DNA of 64,000 nt from assembly GCF_030867095.1 (NCBI RefSeq), contig NC_081830.1, forward strand, positions 36,749,832-36,813,831, read 5' to 3'. The notes below the pieces were generated by a model, which was not told where the DNA came from, made no database searches, and saw nothing but the letters and a program-made list of their open reading frames with translations. Below, piece after piece: positions 57,173 to 64,000 of the stretch. Both the position numbers and the translations under genes were made by a program. The first letter of the stretch is position 1, and every line of letters begins with the position of its first letter. Source of the stretch: Alligator mississippiensis. Lineage: Eukaryota; Chordata; Crocodylia; Alligatoridae.

Positions 57173-57929
57173 CTTTTACATGCCCTATTAAACCCTGTTT
57201 GGAAGCATCTTTCTGAGATGCAGGATGCGTTTACCCACAGGAAAGGACGGTGGAGGTGCAGCCCAACACAGTAATCAGGATTTCCCACTGATGTCCCACA
57301 CTGCTCTGCTGGCTACCAAGGCTGCCTCTCTACAGATCCATGTGCTCTTCCTGTAGTCCTGGGGTCATGCACACTGGGGGTCACCTCACTGGTATGCAAC
57401 CAGGTGCTGCCCTACGCAATTCCAGCTTCTGCAGAGTTCACCTACCTGTTATACTCCAACTGTGCCTTGTTCTTCAGCAGGGTCCCAAGCTGAGGTCCTG
57501 GGCTTCACTGCCCTCTGGGCAGAGAAGCATGTCCAAGTCCAAATGAATTCCAGTTGCAGCACAAGCAGCTCTCTGACCAAATGAAGAAGCAGGGTATGAC
57601 CAGGGCCCAAGTCAGAAGTGCTTGGGGGAAAGAAGGGCTATAAGAGAGTGAAGAACATTAGTGAGATGTCTTGGACAGCTCATAGAGTCTGCAGCATTTT
57701 GAAGAGGCTGAAACACATGGTTGCAAACGATTCCACTGCCCAGACAGTTCATTTTTTTGGCCATGAGCCACAGATGTTGACCAAGATGCATGTCAGGAGG
57801 AGTCACCATGAAATCATGGAGCTCATCAACCCAGTAAACCAGTCATTGGCCCCAGAGACCCAGAAGCCTACCAAACCACAGCTGGGGGAATTTCCAACCA
57901 CAGATGGAAGAGACCACTTCCATAAGGAA

Positions 57930-60625
57930 TCATAGATTCATAGATTCATAGATGTTAGGGTCGGAAGGGACCTCAATAGATCATCGAGTCCGACCCCCTG
58001 CATAAGCAGGAAAGAGTGCTGGGTCTAGATGACCCCAGCTAGATACTCATCTAACCTCCTCTTGAAGACCCCCAGGGTAGGGGAGAGCACCACCTCCCTT
58101 GGGAGCCCGTTCCAGACCTTGGCCACTCGAACTGTGAAGAAGTTCTTCCTAATGTCCAATCTAAATCTGCTGTCTGCTAGCTTGTGGCCATTATTTCTTG
58201 TAACCCCCGGGGGCGCCTTGGTGAATAAATACTCACCAATTCCCTTCTGTGCCCCTGTGATGAACTTATAGGCAGCCACAAGGTCGCCTCTCAACCTTCT
58301 CTTGCGGAGGCTGAAAAGGTCCAGTTTCTCTAGTCTCTCCTCGTAGGGCTTGGTCTGCAGGCCCTTGACCATACAAGTTGCCCTTCTCTGGACCCTCTCC
58401 AGGTTATCCGCATCCTTCTTGAAGTGTGGCGCCCAGAATTGCATGCAGTACTCCAACTGCGGTCTGACCAGCGCCCTATAGAGGGGAAGTATCACCTCCC
58501 TGGACCTATTTGTCATGCATCTGCTGATGCACGATAACGTGCCATTGGCTTTTCACACTGCCGACTCATGTTCATCTTGGAGTCCACTAGGACTCCAAGA
58601 TCCCTTTCCACCTCTGTGCCACCCAGCAGGTCATTCCCTAGGCTGTGGGTCTGCTGGACATTTTTCCTCCCTAGGTGCAGCACTTTGCATTTCTCCTTGT
58701 TGAACTGCATCCTGTTGTTTTCTGCCCACTTGTCCAACCTATCCAGGTCTGCCTGCAGCTGTTCCCTGCCCTCCGGCATGTCTGCTTCTCCCCATAGCTT
58801 TGTGTCATCTGCAAACTTGGACAGAGTACATTTGACTCCCTCGTCCAAGTCACTGATGAAGACATTAAAGAGTATCGGTCCAAGGACCAAGCCCTGCGGG
58901 ACCCCACTGCCCACACCCTTCCAGGTTGAGACCGACCCATCCACCACGAGTCTTTGGGTGCAACCCTCTAGCCAATTCGCCACCCACCGGACTGTGTAGT
59001 CATCCACATCACAGCCTCTTAGCTTGTTCACCAGTATGGGGTGGGATAACGTATCGAAGGCCTTCCTGAAGTCTAAGTATACGACATCCACCCCTCCTCC
59101 TGTGTCCAGGCGTTTCATAACCTGGTCATAGAAAGAGACTAGATTGGTCAGGCACAATCTGCCCGCCACAAACCCGTGCTGGTTTCCCCTCAGCATAATT
59201 TGCCCTGCCGGGCTGTCACAAATGTGAGCCTTGATAATTTTTTCAAAGACTTTGCCTAGGATGGAGGTGAGACTGACTGGCCTATAGTTGCCCGGGTCCT
59301 CCTTCCTCCCCTTTTTGAAAATGGGGACCACGTTAGCCCTTTTCCAGTCCTCCGGGACTTGGCCCGTGTGCCACGAGCATTTGAATATTCCCGCCAGTGG
59401 CTCTGCAATGATGTCGGCCAGTGTCTTCAGCACCCTCGGATGGAGCCCATCCGGGCCTGCCGATTTAAAGGCATCCAGTTCTTCCAAATGACTCTGCACC
59501 ACCTCAGGGTCTACTCATGGAAGTCTGGCGCCTTGCTGCTGCCTCTCTACAACCCCAGTGAGAGACTTGTCATGCCCCTCACTTAGGAACACTGAGGCAA
59601 AGAACTCGTTGAGGAATTCAGCCTTGTCCCCCCTGTCCGTCACCAATTGTTTCTGCCCATTTAGCAGTGGTCCTATTCCTCCCTGGGCCTTCCTTTTACT
59701 CCCAATATATCTAAAAAACAATTTCTTGTTGTCTTTTACTTGGGTTGCCATCCTCAGCTTCATGGTAGCTTTGGCCCGCCTAACTGCCTCCCTACAAGCA
59801 CGAGCAGAGGAGGTATATTCATCTTTAGTGATCTCACCCTGTTTCCACTTTTTATGTGCTCCCCTTTTGGCCCTTAGGCTGCCCTGGATTTCTCTGGTCA
59901 GCCATGGAAGCCTCCTGGCCCCTTTCCCTTTTTTGCCTCGCTCAGGGATCGTCTTGCTTTGTGCCCGAAGGATCGTTTCCTTTAGGTACAGCCACCCTTC
60001 TTGGGCTCCCATCCCTTCAAAACTCCTACTCTGCAGTGCTTCCTTGACTAATCGCCTGAGTGCATTGAGATCAGCTTTCCTAAAGTCTAGCACTTTCACC
60101 CTGCTAGTTACCTTACCCACTTGACGTCTTATGTTGAATTCTATTATTAGGTGATCACTGTCTCCCAAATGGCTACCGACCTGGAGGTCCCCTATCATGT
60201 CATCCCCTGTTGCCAATACCAGATCCAGTATGGCATTCCCCCTAGTGGGACCATGCACCTCCTGTGTCAGGTGGAGGTCCTGTATACAGGTTAGAAACCT
60301 GCGTGAGCGATGGGACCTTGTTGTCTGTGTCTCCCAGCAGATGTCCGGGTAGTTTAGGTCCCCCATGACTACCGCCTCTTTAGCTTTTATGGTCTCCGAG
60401 AGTTGCCTCAGGAGCCCCGCATCTATTTCTTCCCCTTGGTGAGGGGGTCTGTAGCAGACCCCTACCACCAAATCCCTTTCTCCTTGCCCCCCATGTAGCC
60501 TAACCCACAATCCTTCTACTTCCTCATCCTTGGATTCTGTCTTGATGAGGGTTGATGTATATTGCTCACTGACATAAAGTGCAACCCCCCCCCCGCTTTC
60601 TTCCCCGACCTGTCCTATTATATAG
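57930..60625 (-). mobile_element. CR1 LINE, best-preserved copy
   Basis: On the minus strand the frame from about 60510 begins inside the endonuclease (GDLNYPDICWE, catalytic SDHLIIEF). After one stop codon near 59515 it continues in the same frame through the reverse transcriptase (YRPVSLTSILGKVFEKIIKA, YLDFRKAFDTLSHPILVNKL, GVPQGLVLGPILFNVFISDL, FADDTK). A frameshift near 58515 separates the C-terminal domain (58516-58025). The 3' end terminates in three ATCTATGA-type units at 57930-57955. The 5' end, including the start of the endonuclease, is missing beyond about 60625. Confidence 0.95.
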
Positions 60626-60629
60626 TATA

Positions 60630-61500
60630 TTACAACTTAGAGCCCAGACAGATAGCACATTTACACTGGTGCAATCATCCTTTACACTAGTATAAAAAAG
60701 GAACTGACAAACAACTTATAGCCTTGTAGTACTATAACTTATTCAAACCCTGCATTGAATGATCCCAGGAAATATTAGGGGTTAAAAACACACCAGGGTA
60801 AATTACACTAGTGTACATATTGTGTGTCCACAGCTTCTCAGGGTAGAGCTGTTTGCTCAAGGCAAAGTCTATTACCTGCCTCCCACCATCTAGTGGTAAG
60901 ATGCCATAGTAAGCATTTAGTCAGGCAGCTACCCTGATGCCATGGAAACTACAGTTGTGATAAGAAAGTTGAAACAGGGTATCAATTTATAAACATTGTA
61001 AATATGAAATGTTGTAACTCAAAATGTTGTAAGTCAAGGACTACCTGTATAAAGAAGCAGAGAGGGAGACCGAAAAGCTCTGTAACACCAACAGATGCAT
61101 GCACTACATCCATCCCCTCCCCATTGTCTCAGAGTGCTAGCAGGAGGCTGGTATCTGGCAACACTCCTGACCCTTGAGTAGCCAATGGGGAAAAGCCTGG
61201 GATAGTGCAGGCAGACCTTCCTAATTAAGAGGTTTTGCCAGGGCCTGGCCACACTCCCTCCCCTCAGCTCAGCATTCAGGAAGGAAAGGAGGGCTGCCCT
61301 AGTGCCTCCGCCCCCCTGGCTTCTAGCCTGACCCACTGCAGGCATGTGCTTGAATTTCCTCAGTCCAGAGAGAGTGTCTGTCTAGTTACAAACCAGTTCA
61401 ACTTAGCCAGGTTAGAGTAACCTGCAAAGATTGAATCAATTCAGGCTCAGGCTTTTTGAATGTCTGTCCCTAGCCCTGAACTCTTGGTTCAGAGATGATT
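60630..61500. other. Spacer without recognised genes
   Basis: No conserved protein, RNA gene or assignable repeat was recognised. Confidence 0.3.
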
Positions 61501-61504
61501 CTAA

Positions 61505-61606
61505 GTCAGTTGGTCTAATAAAAGGTATCATCCCTGAATCAAGAATTCTAGATTTTTGCATTTATTTTTGTCTCAGACCAACACAGCTACCAAATACATC
61601 CCCTCC
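61505..61606 (+). mobile_element. Penelope-like end fragment
   Basis: AGTTGGTCTAATAAAAGGTA, TCATCCCTGA and CAGACCAACACAGCTACCAA follow the conserved terminal sequence of reptile Penelope-like elements. Confidence 0.7.
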
Positions 61607-61665
61607 ACTCATGCCTCTAAAGCACAGTAAGAAGGAGGGAGAACAGGCCTGACAAATAACTAAGG

Positions 61666-61960
61666 CAGATGTTCTCAACCTTCTTAGATACAGGACCTCC
61701 CTCCTAAGACTCAAAGCAGCCCCTGGAAAATGCCAGCTCTTAGCTTTCACTTGTTTCTTGACTGCAAAAATAAAAGAGAATTCTTCTGTTGCAAAGAACT
61801 CAGAAAGACCACACCAGGTCAGATCCCTGTTTGAAATTTCTGTGTTTATCTGTGAATGGTGTAGGTGTTTGCACACCTAACAGTGCTAAAATAGTTTGGC
61901 ACCCTTACAAGGATCTTGCAGCACCCCAGGGTGCTGCAGGACCCTGGTTAAGAATCACTA
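61666..61960. mobile_element. Non-autonomous hAT element, copy C, perfect 8-bp TSD
   Basis: It begins CAGATGTTCTCAACC and ends GGTTAAGAATCACTA. AACTAAGG flanks it on both sides (61658-61665 and 61961-61968). The interior is an inverted copy of the elements at 5.1 and 15.5 kb. Confidence 0.85.
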
Positions 61961-62254
61961 AACTAAGGCCATACATGCAGAGCAGTTGGGCACAGTGGAG
62001 AGGCAAGAAACCTTCCTAGAGAGCAGGGTGCTTCGCTGCTCAAGCCCTGGGCTGCAGACACCAGGCCTCCTGAGATTGGTATTATGAATACTTCTGCATT
62101 CTACAGACATCTTCTAATGCCTGAAAAGAGCACCTTTTCTTCACCTCCTGTGCCACAAGAGCAAAGACATGAGTGGGTAATGGAAGTTCCCCTAACCAGC
62201 TCTACCCACAAAGGACAGAGCCTCTACCACCATCCTGCACCCCATGCCTCAGAG

Positions 62255-62392
62255 CAGGGGTTTTCAACTGGAAGTATAGTTGCCAATTGGCTGCTGGGGA
62301 ACCCCTCCCCAACTCATTTGGCCGCCAGGGGACTCCTGCCTTCTTGACTGGTTGCCAGGGCTACAATGACCCAAAAAGTTTGAAAACCCCTG
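62255..62392. mobile_element. 138-bp hAT MITE with perfect 8-bp TSD
   Basis: It begins CAGGGGTTTTCAACTGG and ends AAGTTTGAAAACCCCTG. CCTCAGAG flanks both sides (62247-62254 and 62393-62400). The termini are nearly perfect inverted repeats, so this is a fairly well-preserved insertion. Confidence 0.9.
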
Positions 62393-62578
62393 CCTCAGAG
62401 AATGGTCTCAGAAGGCCTGTGCGCAGAGACACCTCACTTTGAAAGCATGAACTTAAGTCAATGTAATGCTTCATACCTCTTGCCAGGCTTCAACTGGGAT
62501 TTGAATTTGCACATCATTAGGTATGCATGTGCAACAGTGTCTTTTAGCCATGCAAAATGCTTATATCAATAGGCTCAT

Positions 62579-62907
62579 TATTGAGCACATCTACACAAGA
62601 CGCATTCATGCGCATTAGCCTAATTTAGTGTGCACTATGGGCACACATCTACACATGCGTGCCCTTAATGTGCATTAAAAATGGTGAAATTAGTCTAATC
62701 ACATCTAAATTTGATACCTACTAATGCAGGTATCGAATTTAGGTGTGATTAGTTAAAGCGCATTAATGCATGTGTAGATACAACCCAGCACTAACTTTAG
62801 TGCCAAGTCCCTGCACATGTGGACACCTGCCAAAAAATGCTTAATGCACATTAGCCTAATGCACATTAAATTTAGTCATGCTTAAATGCACATTTAGACA
62901 TGCCCAT
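62579..62907. repeat. Palindromic MITE (CTACACATGC type)
   Basis: A central hairpin pairs CTAATCACATCTAAATTTGA, then TACCT with AGGTATCGAATTTAGGTGTG, then ATTAG around ACTAATGC (62696-62749). Pairing continues outward with CTACACATGCGTG and GCATGTGTAG. The outer ends GAGCACATCTA and GACATGCCC pair loosely. The superfamily is not certain. Confidence 0.65.
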
Positions 62908-63542
62908 TATGCATTAAAAATGCATAGCATATGTGTTTGCATTCCCTACTCTGCAGCTTGAAGGACTAAAAAATTGACCTGCTTCACCATTCTAATAGTA
63001 TGCCCACCTCTGTAGCACCTTCACCTCCCCTACAACAGAAACCAAACAGCTGCAAGGCTTCAATCCTCACATTAATTATACTGACACCTCTTACCAAAGC
63101 AGGCTGCAATCTCCCACTCAGCACTTGGGACACCTGCTGCACACCTCTCCACTCGCACTTGTATACATGAGCAATAATCATTAATAAAGCTTTAGCCATG
63201 AGCACATTCCTTGTTCACAAGTGGTTCCTGTCTTGAACGTAAAAGCACATTGCCTCTGTGACTGGCCATGTTGCTGCAGCCTCTATCCCAGCCGCAAGAC
63301 TACTGCCAACTAAGCCCTACCCACACACCAGAGTCTGGTAATCAGGCGGAGTAGACCATGTGGAAGCAGCTCCAAGCAGCTCAGAGTAGACTTGAGCACT
63401 CGCGCCCCCCCTCTCCACACACACCTTCTACCCCTAGGCTTTCCAAAGCGGGGAGCCAGAGCACAACCCTGGGGCACACACTCTGGGCCCCCTGAATCAT
63501 CTGCTCTGCCTACTTGCTGGTGTCTTGTGTGCCCAGCAGAAC

Positions 63543-63645
63543 TGGAGAATCACAGAGAAGTAGGCCTGAAAGGGATCTCAGGAGGTCATCTAGTCCAACC
63601 CCCTGCTCAAGACAAGATCAAGCCTGTCTAACTATCCTAGCGAGA
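63543..63645 (-). mobile_element. CR1 3' end fragment
   Basis: GAGAATCACAGAGAAGTAGG, then CCTGAAAGGGATCTCAGGAG, then GTCATCTAGTCCAACCCCCT is the reverse complement of a CR1 3' end. Confidence 0.75.
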
Positions 63646-64000
63646 CACAGTTAGTCATATTAATCTGAAATCATCCACAGCCTGGACTGTGTTAAACAGG
63701 GACTATGGGTTTTTATCCCATTATCTGAGTTAGCTGTGGTGACTCCTTTGTTCCTACTGCCTGTTTGCTCATCTCTCCCAGCACTGCCCCCATTCCTCGT
63801 CTTTGTATTATAATTTCTCTCTTCTTATATTCTGTTTTCTCTACATCCTTTCACAGTGTCTGATGAAGTGAGCTTCAGCCCATGAACACTTGTGCTATAC
63901 AACGCCCCCCACAACACATGTACATACACACGTTGGTTAGTCTATATAAGGTGCAAATCTACCCTGCCTTCTACTGAAGCGTTTTTCTAACCTGTCCTTA
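63646..64000 (+). mobile_element. Penelope-like 3' tail, runs to window edge
   Basis: It is similar to 31750-32030: CATCCACAGCCTGGACTGTG, ACAGGGACTATGGG, CTGATGAAGTGAGCTTCAGC, TTGTGCTATACAAC. It ends with GGTTAGTCTATATAAGGTGC, a motif typical of reptile Penelope-like ends. Confidence 0.7.

Noticed and set aside
36420-64000. NRROS, the expected neighbour beyond CEP19
   Set aside because: No leucine-rich-repeat frame is present on either strand. Only CR1 and other repeats were found.

Overview
The window looks like a piece of a sauropsid reptile genome, most likely a crocodilian, with a turtle as the second choice. The reasons are many CR1 LINEs, Penelope-like retroelements, numerous non-autonomous hAT-type DNA transposons with CAGGGG-type ends, and a few ancient MIR-type SINEs. 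There is no prokaryotic gene structure. Only about 1.2 kb of the 64 kb codes for host protein; the rest is intron, promoter, UTR, intergenic sequence and transposon debris.

Host genes. Two genes were recognised by reading conserved protein out of spliced exons. PIGX (minus strand; coding exons 29618-29555, 29026-28885, 26246-26033, 23980-23880 and 21849-21694) encodes the PIG-X subunit of GPI mannosyltransferase I. All exon phases join cleanly and all introns are GT-AG. CEP19 (plus strand; coding 34596-34725 and 35461-35822) encodes a 163-residue centrosomal/ciliary protein. The two genes are head to head across a CpG island at about 32.33-32.86 kb that carries a near-consensus RFX X-box. A second CpG island at about 14.2-15.1 kb has a clear minus-strand splice donor. 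From the conserved order CEP19-PIGX-PAK2 I infer that it is the 5' UTR exon and promoter of PAK2, which would make 1-14.7 kb PAK2 intron 1. No PAK2 coding exon was found. The island holds two ZNF143/THAP11-like sites, a CRE, a GC box and a YY1-like site.

Layout. 1-14.2 kb: repeat-bearing inferred PAK2 intron. 14.2-15.1 kb: CpG island. 15.1-21.7 kb: spacer between the PAK2 promoter and the PIGX 3' end, with a CR1 fragment and a Tigger remnant. 21.7-32.5 kb: PIGX with transposon-filled introns, including a foldback element, a 3-bp-TSD MITE and a Penelope-like fragment. 32.3-32.9 kb: bidirectional promoter. 32.8-36.4 kb: CEP19. 36.4-64 kb: intergenic sequence dominated by CR1 copies with nested insertions. 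One minus-strand CR1 (57.9-60.6 kb) keeps nearly all of its endonuclease C-terminus and reverse transcriptase. The neighbour expected beyond CEP19 in other amniotes (NRROS) is not in the window.

I did not find a new multi-gene system. The most unusual items are: a foldback element with internal tandem units (26.5-27.6 kb); two unclassified insertions with target-site duplications inside old CR1s (45.85-46.02 and 51.85-52.90 kb); the X-box in the PIGX/CEP19 promoter; paired ZNF143-like sites; and the absence of a recognisable signal-peptide exon for PIGX.
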